The notes beneath the pieces are model-generated. The model saw nothing but the letters and a program-made list of their open reading frames with translations. It was not told the origin of the DNA and did not search any database. A DNA stretch of 64,000 nt from a candidate division KSB1 bacterium (GTDB lineage: Bacteria; Zhuqueibacterota; Zhuqueibacteria; Thermofontimicrobiales; Thermofontimicrobiaceae): contig JAPDPQ010000017.1 in NCBI GenBank assembly GCA_034506395.1, positions 1 through 64,000 of the forward strand. The letters run 5' to 3'. Both the position numbers and the translations under genes were made by a program. Numbering within the stretch: position 1 is the first letter of the stretch; every line of letters starts with the position of its first letter. Positions 32,824 to 43,600 of this stretch are shown piece by piece.

Positions 32824-33323
32824 AGAATAAATCCTCCCACGATAGTGTGAGCAAGTTATTTCCTTGAAAATGAGTTTCTAAATGCTCCTATGACAACGAT
32901 ACACAATAACAATTTACTGTCACAAGAGAAAAAATGACAAAAATTAACTAATCCCAAGTTAGACTGCACAGGTATGTCTTGATGCTTCCCTTGAAGTATT
33001 AGACCAAATATTTTGCTTCTTCAAAGATTGTTTATCTATTTGACTCAATCATAAGCTTGGTATCACAAATTTCGATCTTGTTGCTATTTTGGCTTTGACA
33101 TATTCAGCGAGGATAATGACATTCCAAGCAACAAGAATCCATTTTTCGTTCCGCAACAGATCAGAAATTTTAATCATTGCTTTGAATTTTGGGCAACAGA
33201 AATTCATAATCTCACTGATTTCTATTCAGCGATCGCCCCAGCTTGCTGCATCAATGGAAAAGATGTTCAGCTAAAATTAAGCGATCAAGAAAAGCTGTTG
33301 GCGTCAAAAGGAAATTTGGAAGC
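32824..33323. other. intergenic region upstream of the M14 operon
   Basis: 500 AT-rich bases between two minus-strand genes; it should contain the promoter of the lipoprotein-M14 operon. No gene, terminator or repeat could be recognised. A 61-codon plus-strand frame has no RBS or protein-like character. Confidence 0.45.
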
Positions 33324-34274
33324 TTAAGCATTGAACAACGGAATCGCACTTTGCATTTTGCTCTTCAAGGTATCCAATTCTGACTCTGTGATCGGCTCGA
33401 ACTTCTGTGCAATGGTTACCGCTTTCCAGAAAAAGACATCTTCGCCAGGTGGAATTGCCGCAGTGGCGCCTTGGGATAAAGTAAATCGCAAAGCCAATGC
33501 AGCGAGCGTATCATCCTCCACTGGAAGATACCAAAGCTTTTGATATGGCTTTTGGGTTCCCGGAGGCACCGCCCCAAATGCCAATGCTTTGAGCGCCAGG
33601 ATCCCCATCCCTTTTTCATGTGCGGCTGCAACGACTCGTGCACCGAAATTTCCTTTGAACCAGCACACGAAATTTATGGGGAACAGGATGGTATCGAAAT
33701 CGAATTTCTGCATGGCTAAGAGCGCTGCTGTCTCGGAATGGGCTGAAAACCCTAAATAGCGTGTTTTGCCCTCCTGCCTCGCCTTGATGAGCAGCTCCAT
33801 AGCACCATCTGGTCCAAACGCTCGCTCAACATCATCTTCCGTAGTCAATGCATGGAGCTGGTAGAGATCAAAGTGGTCGGTTTCTAACAATTTTAACGAT
33901 TCGTTCAGCTCTCGTTCTGCCCCTTGTTTCGAGCGGTCCAAGGTTTTACACGCCAAAAAGCATCTGTTCCGATACGGTTTCAATGCAGGTCCCAATTGAT
34001 ATTGGGCATTGCCGTAAGTCGGCGCAATATCGAAATAATTGACCCCATGGTCAAAGGCGCGAGCAACGAGGTCGTTCGCTACGGTCTGTTCCATATTTCG
34101 CACCAGAATGCCACCAAATCCGATGATCGAAAGCATTTCTTCAGTGCGTCCTAATTTTCTTCTAGGTAATGCGACGGCTGCCTGCTTTTGCTTCGAACTA
34201 CAATTCATCAATGAGAACAGTGTAAATCCCGCTCCCCCTAAAAGGCTAGTCTCAATAAACTGTCGTCGGTTCAT
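33324..34274 (-). CDS. aldo/keto reductase with Tat signal
   Basis: A 316-residue NADPH-type aldo/keto reductase with an N-terminal twin-arginine signal (NRRQFIETSLLGGAGF) and a following Cys25 (SLMNCSS) that may be lipidated. The catalytic tetrad is complete: Asp82, Tyr87 (DIAPTYGNA), Lys110 and His141 (YQLHAL). The ATG at 34274 has AGGAG upstream; the longer frame from 34370 is not favoured. Tat export implies folding with cofactor before transport, as for other exported FCB AKRs. The substrate is unknown. Apparently monocistronic. Confidence 0.88.
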   Translation of the reverse strand: MNRRQFIETSLLGGAGFTLFSLMNCSSKQKQAAVALPRRKLGRTEEMLSIIGFGGILVRNMEQTVANDLVARAFDHGVNYFDIAPTYGNAQYQLGPALKPYRNRCFLACKTLDRSKQGAERELNESLKLLETDHFDLYQLHALTTEDDVERAFGPDGAMELLIKARQEGKTRYLGFSAHSETAALLAMQKFDFDTILFPINFVCWFKGNFGARVVAAAHEKGMGILALKALAFGAVPPGTQKPYQKLWYLPVEDDTLAALALRFTLSQGATAAIPPGEDVFFWKAVTIAQKFEPITESELDTLKSKMQSAIPLFNA

Positions 34275-34434
34275 AGCGCTCCTTTCAATTTTTGGCATTT
34301 GATTTCTGCACAACCAAAGTTTTTGTGTTGCTTTGAACAGGCCTGAAATCCAGCTCACGCAGGAGAGCAAATAACATTTTTCCCATTTCGAAGTATTTGA
34401 TTAGGAGACACATCGGGCACAAGTCAGATGGCTC

Positions 34435-35604
34435 TCATTGATTTTTTGAACTGGATGCAAACTCCAATTTGATATCCAGAATTTCGGGTCGATTGCCAAG
34501 TCGTGCTGGCGGTCCCCAGGTGCCCACGCCACAAGAAACGTAGATGTGGGTGTTTCCTTTTTTCAAATAGCCCCAACTTTTCTCATAAACCTTTTTCGTG
34601 ATATAGTTGAGTGGCCAGAGTTGACCATGATGGGTGTGCCCTGATAATTGCAGGTCAAAACCATTTTCGGCAGCTTCATTCAGTTTAAACGGCTGATGAT
34701 CTAATAAAATCACTGGCAATTGTTTATTGGTTTGAGCTATCAGCTCCGCCAATTCTTTTCGCTGTCGACCAATGATGCGGTTACTACTTCGATCTTCTCG
34801 TCCAACCAGGTAGAGGCTGCTATTAACGTTAACCACACTGTCTCGCAAAACGGTCACACCATGTGCCTTGAGATATTGAACAGCGGCCTCCACACCACCG
34901 AAATATTCATGGTTCCCTGTAATGGCATAGACGCCAAGTTTGGATCGGAGATGCAGCAAAGCTTCGCCGAGATTTTCACGGATCACTGGTGCCAGATCTT
35001 CATCTACGACATCCCCGACCAATAAGATCAGATCAGGGTTCAAAGAGTTTATCTTGTTGACGATTTTACAGAAGCGCTTTCGGCCCACAATCGTTCCCAA
35101 ATGAATGTCCGAAACCGCCACGATGTGAAGGCTGGTCATGTTGGTCCGCTTTGGGATCGTAAGCGCCAATTCTTTGACTCGAAAAGCACAGGCATTGATA
35201 AAGCCAGCCAGAACTATTAGCACAACAATAGCGGTCGATATTATTAGTGCTGTCTGTTTCAGTTTAACGGAATTATCTGTGATTAAATGGAAAAACGGTA
35301 GCCAATGATTGATCAGCCGGGCTAAATCTATCAGCACGACGATCAAGAAAAAGTAGAAGAACATCGCGATCCAGAAAGAGCCGATCCAGACAAGGATATC
35401 GCTGAGCAATGACAAATAGATTTTTTCAAGAAATCGTCCGATGACATAAGAAACTGCCAAAAAGATAAAAAGCACAAGATATGGAATTCTAAGTCGCGAA
35501 CCCAATGGCAGCGCTTGCCAGCCACGAATGAAAATGTAATAATTCGCCGCACCGTAGATAGCAAGGACGATGCTGAAAAAGATGATAAAGTTGATAGCTT
35601 TCAT
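34435..35604 (-). CDS. membrane-anchored calcineurin-like metallophosphoesterase (YkuE-like)
   Basis: A 389-residue protein with four predicted N-terminal TM helices (about residues 5-25, 42-62, 70-100, 118-140) and a C-terminal phosphoesterase domain. Dinuclear-metal motifs occur in order: SDIHLG, GDVVDE, GNHEY, DHQP and SGHTHHGQLWP. It belongs to the YkuE/UDP-2,3-diacylglucosamine-pyrophosphatase-like group, some members of which act on membrane lipids. The substrate here is unknown. The gene is divergent from the ferredoxin gene at 35875. Confidence 0.88.
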   Translation of the reverse strand: MKAINFIIFFSIVLAIYGAANYYIFIRGWQALPLGSRLRIPYLVLFIFLAVSYVIGRFLEKIYLSLLSDILVWIGSFWIAMFFYFFLIVVLIDLARLINHWLPFFHLITDNSVKLKQTALIISTAIVVLIVLAGFINACAFRVKELALTIPKRTNMTSLHIVAVSDIHLGTIVGRKRFCKIVNKINSLNPDLILLVGDVVDEDLAPVIRENLGEALLHLRSKLGVYAITGNHEYFGGVEAAVQYLKAHGVTVLRDSVVNVNSSLYLVGREDRSSNRIIGRQRKELAELIAQTNKQLPVILLDHQPFKLNEAAENGFDLQLSGHTHHGQLWPLNYITKKVYEKSWGYLKKGNTHIYVSCGVGTWGPPARLGNRPEILDIKLEFASSSKNQ

Positions 35605-35737
35605 ACAAGTTAATGAAACGCGATTATAAAAATTCGATGTTCAAGTCAATTTTTGCAAAGCTAAAATAGCTAAAAAGAAGCAGAAAAGCAAGCAGATTTA
35701 TTGAGCGGCAATTGTTCATTTTGAAAAGAATTTCCAC

Positions 35738-35766
35738 TTGCATTTTAGTAGACGTTTTGATATATT
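35738..35766 (+). promoter_or_regulatory. promoter of the ferredoxin-AOR operon
   Basis: TTGCAT (35738-35743), a 17-base spacer and TATATT (35761-35766), about 109 bases ahead of the ferredoxin ATG. Confidence 0.55.
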
Positions 35767-35874
35767 CCTCCCCAGAACTGGCAAATGCCTTATCAGGATA
35801 GATGGTGACGATTGTTCGACGAAGGTCCTGTTATCAGCGACTTGGATAATAATTTCTGTAGTGGAGGGCGATGA

Positions 35875-36258
35875 ATGTATATCAAAGTGAACAAAGCTGC
35901 CTGTACTGGTTGTCGGTTATGTCGTCAGATCTGTACGATTTATCATTTTAATGAGATCAACCCTCGGAAAGCCGCGCTGCGGATCGAAGCAAAATTTCCC
36001 GTTCCTGGCACTTTTCGTCCCTGGGTATGCACTCAATGCGGCAAATGTGCCGAGGCTTGTCCAGAAGATGCCATTTATGAGAAAGATGGTGTCTATTTCA
36101 TCGATGAAGAAAAATGCACGCGCTGCCTCCTCTGTGTCGAGGCTTGTCCCCTTGACGTGATGTTTGTGCATGATGAAGTGAATATCCCCATCAAATGTGA
36201 TTTTTGTTTCAAGTGCGTGGAGGTCTGCAACACCGGCGCTCTTGTTCGAGTGGATTGA
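35875..36258 (+). CDS. four-cluster 4Fe-4S ferredoxin-like protein
   Basis: A 127-residue electron carrier with sixteen cysteines in four CxxCxxCxxxC sets: 10/13/16/20, 52/55/58/62, 81/84/87/91 and 108/111/114/118, which could hold up to four [4Fe-4S] clusters. Proteins of this type accompany aldehyde:ferredoxin oxidoreductases as the dedicated electron acceptor or AorB-like subunit. The RBS GGAGGG lies 6-7 bases before the ATG. The AOR gene follows after 183 bases on the same strand and is almost certainly its partner. Confidence 0.9.
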   Translation: MYIKVNKAACTGCRLCRQICTIYHFNEINPRKAALRIEAKFPVPGTFRPWVCTQCGKCAEACPEDAIYEKDGVYFIDEEKCTRCLLCVEACPLDVMFVHDEVNIPIKCDFCFKCVEVCNTGALVRVD

Positions 36259-36441
36259 ATCGGTTTTCCATCCCGAAAGCGAGCTGCGAAAATTCTAAAA
36301 TTCATTTAGTGCTACCGAGTGTCGAATAACAGCTTAAAAGATACCTAACCCCGGAAAATAGAATTTGAAGCTAAAATGCGATCCGCTTTATTTCCATTGG
36401 AGTTTCGTTTTGGTGCCGTTAAAAATTGAGGAGAATGAGCT

Positions 36442-38355
36442 ATGTATGGCTTTGCTGGGAAAATGATGCGAATCAATCTTAGGACCCGTGAGATAACGAA
36501 ACAACCGTTGCCCGAGAAGTTGGCCAAGGAATGGCTTGGTGCAAGGGGAATGGTGGCGAAAATATTGTATGATGAGGTGCCCAGGGATGCCGATCCTTTG
36601 GGACCGAAGAATAAGCTGATTGTTGCGCCTGGCGTGCTTACTGGTGCTTTTGTAGGTGCTGGATCGAAATGCGGTTTTGGGGCAATATCGCCGGCTACAA
36701 ATGGGCATGCCGATTCCAGTGTCGGCGGCCATATTGGGCCAGAACTGAAATTCGCAGGATATGATTTGATCATTTTCGATGATATATCGCCTGAACCCGT
36801 GTACCTTTTTATCGAAGATGATACGGTGGAGCTTCGTTCTGCCCAACATCTGTGGGGCAAAGGCTCGATCGATACCGAGAAGCAGTTAAAGGAGGAACTG
36901 GGTGAGGATTTCGAAATCGCCACCATCGGTCCTGCTGGGGAAAATGGCGTTGTGTTCGCTTGCATCACGCATGATTTTGGTCGCAATGCCGGTCGCTGCG
37001 GGGTTGGCGCTGTGATGGGGGCCAAGAAACTCAAAGCGATCGCAGTAAAGGGGACCAAATCGATCCCTATTTATGATTTGAAATCGCTCACGCGACAAAC
37101 TGAGGCTATTATCCAGCGCACCAAGTCCCATCCAAATATGGCACCGTGGCAGAAATATGGCACAGCCTTATTCGTCGGCTGGTCCAACGAACAAGCAGCG
37201 TTTCCAGCACGAAATTTTCAATCCTCTTATTATGAGAACTGGCCGAGCATCGATGGGGAGCGATTGGTGGAGGAATGCAAGGTGACCGATAAGGCATGTT
37301 TCGGCTGCTGGATGAACTGCGGCAAGTACTCCCGCGCCAAAACGAAACATGGCGATGTCTACATCGAAGGCCCAGAATATGAAACCATTGCTTTGATCGG
37401 TGGCAGTTGCGCCATGACCAGCATTCATGATGTGACTTACGCCAATTATTTATGCGATAACCTGGGAATGGATACGGAGAGCGGCGGCAGTGTCGTCGCA
37501 TTTGCGATGGAATGTTATGAAAAGGGCATTATCACCAAAGCCGATCTGGATGGGCACGAACTGCGCTGGGGCAACATCGATGATTTCGAATTCCTATTGA
37601 GAAAGATAGCTTATCAAGAGGGAATCGGCAAGGTTTTCGCCAAGGGAACCAAAGGTGCAGCAGAGATTCTCGGTAAAGATTCCATTAAATTTGCCATGCA
37701 GCAGAAAGGATTGGAGAGCAGCGGCTACGAGTCCCGCTGGGCGCCGTCCATGCTACTATCATTCATGACGGCTGATATTGGCGCTCACCATAACCGCAGT
37801 TGGTCCATTACTGTTGATCTTGAATTAGGTCGAGATGCGATCAAAGGCAAGGCGCCGGTAGTGGTTTATCTCCAACACGTTCGGCCGCTTTACGACACGC
37901 TGAGCATCTGTCGGCTGTTCTGGGGCGAGCTGGATGTATTGCTCAATGAATATGCTGAATCTTTGCATTATGTCACTGGCTGGGATGCGACCGAAGCCGA
38001 TCTCTTGAAAACTTCGGAAAAAATCTGGAATTTGACCCGAGCGCACTTCTTGCAGCGAAATGGCGGCCCTGGTAGAATTCACGATATGCCTCCAGCTCGC
38101 TATTACGAAGAACCGATCCCTGATGGCCCAGCCAAGGGCAAAAAGCTCACGTTGGAACAAATTAATGCCATGCTGGACGAATATTATGATGCTCGTGGCT
38201 GGGATAAAAATGGGAATCCCACCGAAGCCGTGCTGCGAGACCTAGGCTTGGATGATGTGGTCGAGGATCTAAGAAAAATTGGCCAGCTTGGAGAACCGCT
38301 GCCCCATGGCATTCCAAAAGTGAGGGGACAGAAATTGAAACCGAAAGCAATGTAA
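36442..38355 (+). CDS. tungsten-dependent aldehyde:ferredoxin oxidoreductase
   Basis: A 637-residue AOR-family enzyme that oxidises aldehydes to acids, or the reverse, with ferredoxin and a bis-tungstopterin cofactor. The [4Fe-4S] ligands Cys286, Cys289, Cys293 (CFGCWMNC) and Cys490 (TLSIC) match the Pyrococcus AOR pattern 288/291/295/494. The N-terminal beta-rich domain (MYGFAGKMMRINL..) and the tungstopterin-binding GGSCAM and ..MDTESGG regions are present. Full length. Preceded by the four-cluster ferredoxin. The substrate range is not readable; such enzymes point to an anaerobic or microaerobic life. Confidence 0.93.
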   Translation: MYGFAGKMMRINLRTREITKQPLPEKLAKEWLGARGMVAKILYDEVPRDADPLGPKNKLIVAPGVLTGAFVGAGSKCGFGAISPATNGHADSSVGGHIGPELKFAGYDLIIFDDISPEPVYLFIEDDTVELRSAQHLWGKGSIDTEKQLKEELGEDFEIATIGPAGENGVVFACITHDFGRNAGRCGVGAVMGAKKLKAIAVKGTKSIPIYDLKSLTRQTEAIIQRTKSHPNMAPWQKYGTALFVGWSNEQAAFPARNFQSSYYENWPSIDGERLVEECKVTDKACFGCWMNCGKYSRAKTKHGDVYIEGPEYETIALIGGSCAMTSIHDVTYANYLCDNLGMDTESGGSVVAFAMECYEKGIITKADLDGHELRWGNIDDFEFLLRKIAYQEGIGKVFAKGTKGAAEILGKDSIKFAMQQKGLESSGYESRWAPSMLLSFMTADIGAHHNRSWSITVDLELGRDAIKGKAPVVVYLQHVRPLYDTLSICRLFWGELDVLLNEYAESLHYVTGWDATEADLLKTSEKIWNLTRAHFLQRNGGPGRIHDMPPARYYEEPIPDGPAKGKKLTLEQINAMLDEYYDARGWDKNGNPTEAVLRDLGLDDVVEDLRKIGQLGEPLPHGIPKVRGQKLKPKAM

Positions 38356-38566
38356 GGGCGATCGCAAGCGCTTTCTGAAGGATTTCGGGCGATTTGATCC
38401 GCCAGCCTTTGGAATCAGCCGAATGGCCGGGATAGTTACTAATTTCATCCAGGGGAATTGCTTTAAACATCTCTGATCGCGAATCTTGCTAATGGCGCCA
38501 TGAACTTTAAATCAGCAAGCCTCTTGAAATCATGGGGCCCCTTAAATATCGTTCATAGCCACAAAA

Positions 38567-40198
38567 ATGATGAGGTCTCAATTCAAGAATGTAGCGAACG
38601 TGTTCGATCGAAGCTTCAAGTCAGCTTCGTATATGTTCGCATTCGCCATTTCACTCGCGCTCCATGGGTTGGCGCTGATGCTTATTGGATTTCTCTTTCA
38701 TCCGAGCGATCATTCGGAGACTCACGCAACGGCTGCGGTGTTCCAATTGATCGCAACAACCGTCGATCAACGCAATTTTATTGATGATCCAACAACGGAA
38801 TTGATCGCAAAAGAGGCGATTGAGAAACATAAAACCATTGAATCCCCTCAATCCACCAAACATTCCCTTCTTGATCTGAAAGATAAATTGTTAAAGGATG
38901 ACCAGATTGACAGTGATCGTGAGGCCTTTCATTCATTGCAACCCTCATCATTGGATGCTATTGAAAAACAATTAGCTCTTTTTAAGCTCAGCGCTTTCGC
39001 TGCACAAACGTTCTCTGAAGGGACCATTAGACTGCCTCGGTATGATCCAGCAACGCCCAATTTAGCGTGGCCAAAAGTACTTATTTCTGACCAGCAGCAA
39101 CAAAAGTTGAAGAAGGCGATCGACAATTTGATAGAGCAAATGGCAGAAATGGGGCACACTGATACCACGTTCTATTTGACCATAGCTTCTCAGGTTTTTG
39201 CCATCAAAGTTCATCGATCCGTCCCTGCTGATCCTACAAATCTTGAAGAAGCAATTGTGGATATCCAGACCGCTCAAAATGATCTCCAGTTGGCCACTCA
39301 AATCCGCTTGCAGCGACTTGCTTTTTCACACTTTGCTCAAATGGTTGATCACTGGGACCCTCAAGTGGCCATCCATAACGATGTGGTCGAAGGCAGGTTC
39401 CACAGCAATTATCCGTTCATCGTTAGTCGCAGCGCTGGAATAACTCCACGATTTTATGGCAAAGTGACGACCGCCGCCCATGATTTTAAAGCTAACGACA
39501 ATTTTCATTGGGTTGAACCCGGAGCGATTTTCCAAGCTGGAATTGAGACGGGCGTCAAGCCGATTCAATTTCCTGCTAACTCAATACCATCGCTGCCACA
39601 GGCGGATCCTCATGCTTTATTGCGGCTTTCAGAAGAGAGCTGGATCAATTTTCAGGAGAATGGCTCTATTCAATATGCGACCAAATCTAAACGGGAGGGC
39701 TCATGTCGGATCAATCATCTTTCGCAAATATTTTTAATCATTGGAGAAAATGGAGCAAAAATCCATGTGAAAGGAACCGTGAAGGGGAAAATATTGGTCT
39801 ATTCAAAGGGAAACATCATTATTGATGGAAATCTGCTTTATGCTCGTCCTCCCGAGCGTTTCGCTGATTCCGAGGATTTATTGGGATTGGTCAGTGATAG
39901 AAATGTTGAAATCGCTCCTCCTGCCATTACTGGACCAGGGGATCTCATCATTTATGCGGCGATCTATGCCAAAAGATGGTTTCGCATTCCGAATTTATCT
40001 GGCTCTGCTAATGCTAAGCTTTACATTTACGGAAGCCTGGCTGCCGGGTGTGTGTCAGCCACCGAGCCACGCTATGCCACCCATGTGTGCTTTGACAGAC
40101 GTTTTGAAAGCCAGCGGCCGCCATATTTTCCCGTCACAGAGCAATTTGAAATCGCGGAATGGTCACGGGAATGGAAGATCAAGCCCAACTATCCCTGA
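38567..40198 (+). CDS. DUF4900/PilX-like beta-rich protein with TonB-type N-terminal anchor
   Basis: 543 residues. The N-terminal TM segment (about 24-43) reads ISLALHGLALMLIGF, with Ser29 and His33 spaced like Ser16/His20 of TonB. A charged, partly helical region follows (about 50-220). The C-terminal part (about 290-543) matches the DUF4900/pilus-PilX-like pattern of FCB genomes: GKILVYSKGNIIIDGNLLYA, SEDLLGLVS, LIIYAAIYAKRWFRIP, LYIYGSL, then FDRRFESQRPPYFP. Such proteins are found with type IV pilus-like or surface machinery. No RBS is evident before the tandem ATGs at 38567/38570. Function unknown; there is no pilin-like neighbour. Confidence 0.6.
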   Translation: MMRSQFKNVANVFDRSFKSASYMFAFAISLALHGLALMLIGFLFHPSDHSETHATAAVFQLIATTVDQRNFIDDPTTELIAKEAIEKHKTIESPQSTKHSLLDLKDKLLKDDQIDSDREAFHSLQPSSLDAIEKQLALFKLSAFAAQTFSEGTIRLPRYDPATPNLAWPKVLISDQQQQKLKKAIDNLIEQMAEMGHTDTTFYLTIASQVFAIKVHRSVPADPTNLEEAIVDIQTAQNDLQLATQIRLQRLAFSHFAQMVDHWDPQVAIHNDVVEGRFHSNYPFIVSRSAGITPRFYGKVTTAAHDFKANDNFHWVEPGAIFQAGIETGVKPIQFPANSIPSLPQADPHALLRLSEESWINFQENGSIQYATKSKREGSCRINHLSQIFLIIGENGAKIHVKGTVKGKILVYSKGNIIIDGNLLYARPPERFADSEDLLGLVSDRNVEIAPPAITGPGDLIIYAAIYAKRWFRIPNLSGSANAKLYIYGSLAAGCVSATEPRYATHVCFDRRFESQRPPYFPVTEQFEIAEWSREWKIKPNYP

Positions 40199-40655
40199 AC
40201 TCTGAAAGTTTCTTTTACCCTCAGCTCTGGGTCCATCCATACAATCCAGCTTCACTCATCTGCGATTCATAGAGCACAAATGAATTAGAGTCACAAGTTC
40301 AATTGAAAAACTTTCAAACGAGATATGATTTGGTTTGGAATTGTAGCCTGGCCAAAAATCCGACCATCAACATGATAGCTAATTTGGTCCTATCATGATG
40401 ATCTACCAGATCGACGGGACATAATCTTTGATTTTTTCAGGTAGATTTGCGATTTCTCGCTCCGCTCGGAATGACTGGTGCTCTAAGTTGAAGGAGTATA
40501 AAGTCAAAACTAATAATCAGGAAAAAGTCAGAGAGCGCTTGCCATGAAAATTAGAAAAGGTGCCAGTGGCTTCTTACTTATCACCAAAGGCACCTGGAAA
40601 AATTCAAGTATTGAGCTTTCGAGCTTAATTTTTATTATCCATCCAGGCTGGCAAA
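40199..40655. other. convergent intergenic region
   Basis: 457 bases between the DUF4900-type gene and the 3' end of the polyketide synthase. It contains a REP-like half unit near 40450-40475 (tctcgctccgctcggaatgac) and a possible synthase terminator at 40551-40596. No gene is supported. Confidence 0.55.
40551..40596 (-). terminator. possible terminator of the polyketide synthase gene
   Basis: On the minus strand AGGTGCC (40596-40590) pairs with GGCACCT (40565-40559), followed by TTTCTAATTTTC. A 7-bp stem with a 24-base loop, so only moderately convincing. Confidence 0.4.
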
Positions 40656-43600
40656 TCAATACTTCTCACAGGCAGCAACCAAAGCTTTCAAAATGGGCTC
40701 TGGGAAGGGAATTGCTTTGGGCGCTAAAGGATCGGAGTGATCGATCCACGCCGCCTGATGGGTGCCATAGGCCAATTTGATCTCTTGACCATTCGGGAGT
40801 TGCTGGTAATATTCGAATCCTAATTCGCAGCCGTTCTCTTGGAGGCGATTCAGATACATCCGCACCACGATTTTGGCAAAGGGCATGGTATCTCGCAGAT
40901 GATCGATCCGAGTCCTCAGACAACGGAGATCGGCATTAACATAGGTCTGCTGATAATGCGCGGGAAGGAGCTGATAGAAATAATTATCTCGCACGGTTCC
41001 CTGCCATTTGTAATAGTTCGAAAAATAGATATTGCCCACCATATTCGATTCCAGCAACGATGTCTCGAATATCTTTTCATGAAGCAGCGGTCCGCGCACT
41101 GGTCCATCCGGCTTTTGATAGAGCAGTTTTCCCAAAGCGAGGTTTTTTAGCCGCTCGGGAATTTTATCCAATTTTTTTGCCGAGTGCGCTGGCCGTTTCA
41201 TCCGCTGGATGAATTGCTGGAAATAATCTGGGAGTTGGGTCACTTTAACTTCACCATGCCCCAGAATCTCAACGAACGATGCACGCAAATAGCCAAACGC
41301 CAGTCGCTCATAATTTGACTGTGGGGTGACTTTCTGCCAATCGTAATAAAGTTGCAGGGATGAATCTGGCATCCGATCGTCGGGCATGATCCAGAGCCGA
41401 ACCTGAATGGTGTCATTGGGGTACCAGTCGCCTAGAATTTCGATTTCGCTCTCATTGGTCACCAGTCCCCATTTCCCTGTCGCCAATTGCGGCAATAATT
41501 TATCGTTGATCGGCTGGATACCAAGTTCCCGAACCATTCCCAGCCACTCCCCATAGGTCGAGAAGTAAATTCCACGAGAGAGATTGGCGGCCTCGCGAAG
41601 GGTCAACGGCCAGCGGATGATCAGGCTCATGGTTTCTTCATCTATATCCGCGTCCATCATGAAGGTTTGTGGGTCATATCCGAACTCTCGCAGCAGTTCT
41701 TCTCGCTGTTTACCCGAATTGGGTTTGAATAGGTTGAGATTGACGTTTGGATCGTTGTCGGTTTGTGGCTGCCCTTCTGGCGCTGAACTTTTTTGCCAGG
41801 CGAACGCCAGCATTCGCTCGCGGCCGAGGGTAAAAAACACTGGGAAGGTGACCACTTGAAATTCGCTGCCATTGGATTTTCCACTGAACAGAGCAAATTT
41901 GTCGATAGATTTGATGAATGAAAGTTCGATATTATCTCCATTCGCTGCCTTGAACAACGCCTCTTTAGCTGCCCAGAGCCGGCTACCCGCATATTTGGGG
42001 TGCTCTTGATTGATCAATTGGGCAAACAGCGCCTCATGCGTTGGCCCAAGCAATGCTTTCCAATCTTCCGTTGCTTTCTCATCAATCTCCATCACATCGC
42101 ATCCAACTTGGGTTTGGGCTACTGATGCCAAACAGAATCGATTGTCATGAGAGATGGACAGATGGACTGGAAGGTTGAGATCGAGCTCTACCCTCGGTTT
42201 ACCGTCGGGTGACCATTTAATTCTATATGCAGATCCACTGCCGGGGCTCTTTTTGCCGATGAAATCAGATACGACCTCTTCCAATACGGGTTTGATCTGT
42301 TTTCGCCGTTCGGATCGGCTCAACTGATGCAAGGCTGGTCGATTGAAGATGCGAGCGGTAGGAAAACTAAGCCCAAGCTGCTGCCTCGATTGAGTAATAT
42401 ATTTTTGCAATAGCTGATGATCCCTTGGATCGGGACTGGCCATCTCTTCACAAGTTGGCTCATCAGCCAGGGTCTCCAGGATGCTGAATTCGCACTGTCG
42501 CAGCCGCTCCATCATAAAACCAGATTTATCCGTCACTGTGAAGTTGCTCAGCCAGTGCTCATCGGTCCGCTCAATCAATTCCGCTATGATAATCGCCTCA
42601 TCCTCCGTGGGCTCGACCGAATAGATCTCGATGCGCTCAATGCTTTTGGGCAGGGCTTTATCCCGACCTGCCACGACTTGGCCGGTTTGAAGAATCGAAT
42701 CACGAAAATACGGATCGCCCAAAAGGTAGCGCTCCTGGCCGGCCTCATCACTTGCGAGAGATCTAATGCGTGCGGTACACTCAGTATAGACCGTACTCAA
42801 TGCATAGAATTGGCGTAACCGCTGGAATGAAGGGCCCTGAAACAGCAAGCGGCCATAAAGATCCATTTGGGGATTGATTTGCAACGGCCCATTCGTTGGG
42901 CGCTTGCAATCGACCGGTTTTCGCTCAAGCTCAAAATCGATGGGGAGCTGAAATTCGGCTGAGAAATGATGATAGGCGAAACCGCTCTGTTCCGCGGAAA
43001 TTCCCACGCGAACGTGCTCGAACTGCTCCTCACCGTCATTTTCTTCCACTATGGCATGGATCAAAATATTGGTACCATGTTCCGGATCAGCGATAATGGG
43101 CCGATCGAATTGAATATGACGGAGACTGACTGATTTAAATTGCTGCCTGCCTGTTACCAAGGCGACGGTTTGCGCCATTGCCTCTAAGCCAAACACAGCC
43201 GGGAACAAGTAACTGCCCTCATAATTATGATCGATGAGATAAGGATGACGATCCAGATTCAGATGAACTTTCACAACCGCCTCGATTCCAGGAAATAGCA
43301 AGACCACATTTTCGAGGAAGTTATTGGCCACTGGAGGCGTTGGTAATTGCGGCCGCCAATTATCCAGTCCTCCGATGCGAGCAGTAACAATCACCTGCTG
43401 CGCATTAGGATCGTTGAAGAACAGCGAAACAAATCGATCAATGCCCTCGGAGACCGGTATTGCAGAGGTACCCATAGCTGCGAGCGTATGCACACTACCC
43501 ATCCGCGCTCCCATACCGACTTCATCCCAGACGCTGAAAGCAATGGCCAGGGTGCTGGTCTGCGGATGATCTTTCTGAAAACGCTGCAGTAGCAATTGCA

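Noticed and set aside
40544-40780. A 78-codon plus-strand frame
   Set aside because: Half of it is antisense to the 3' end of the synthase and it covers the likely terminator hairpin.
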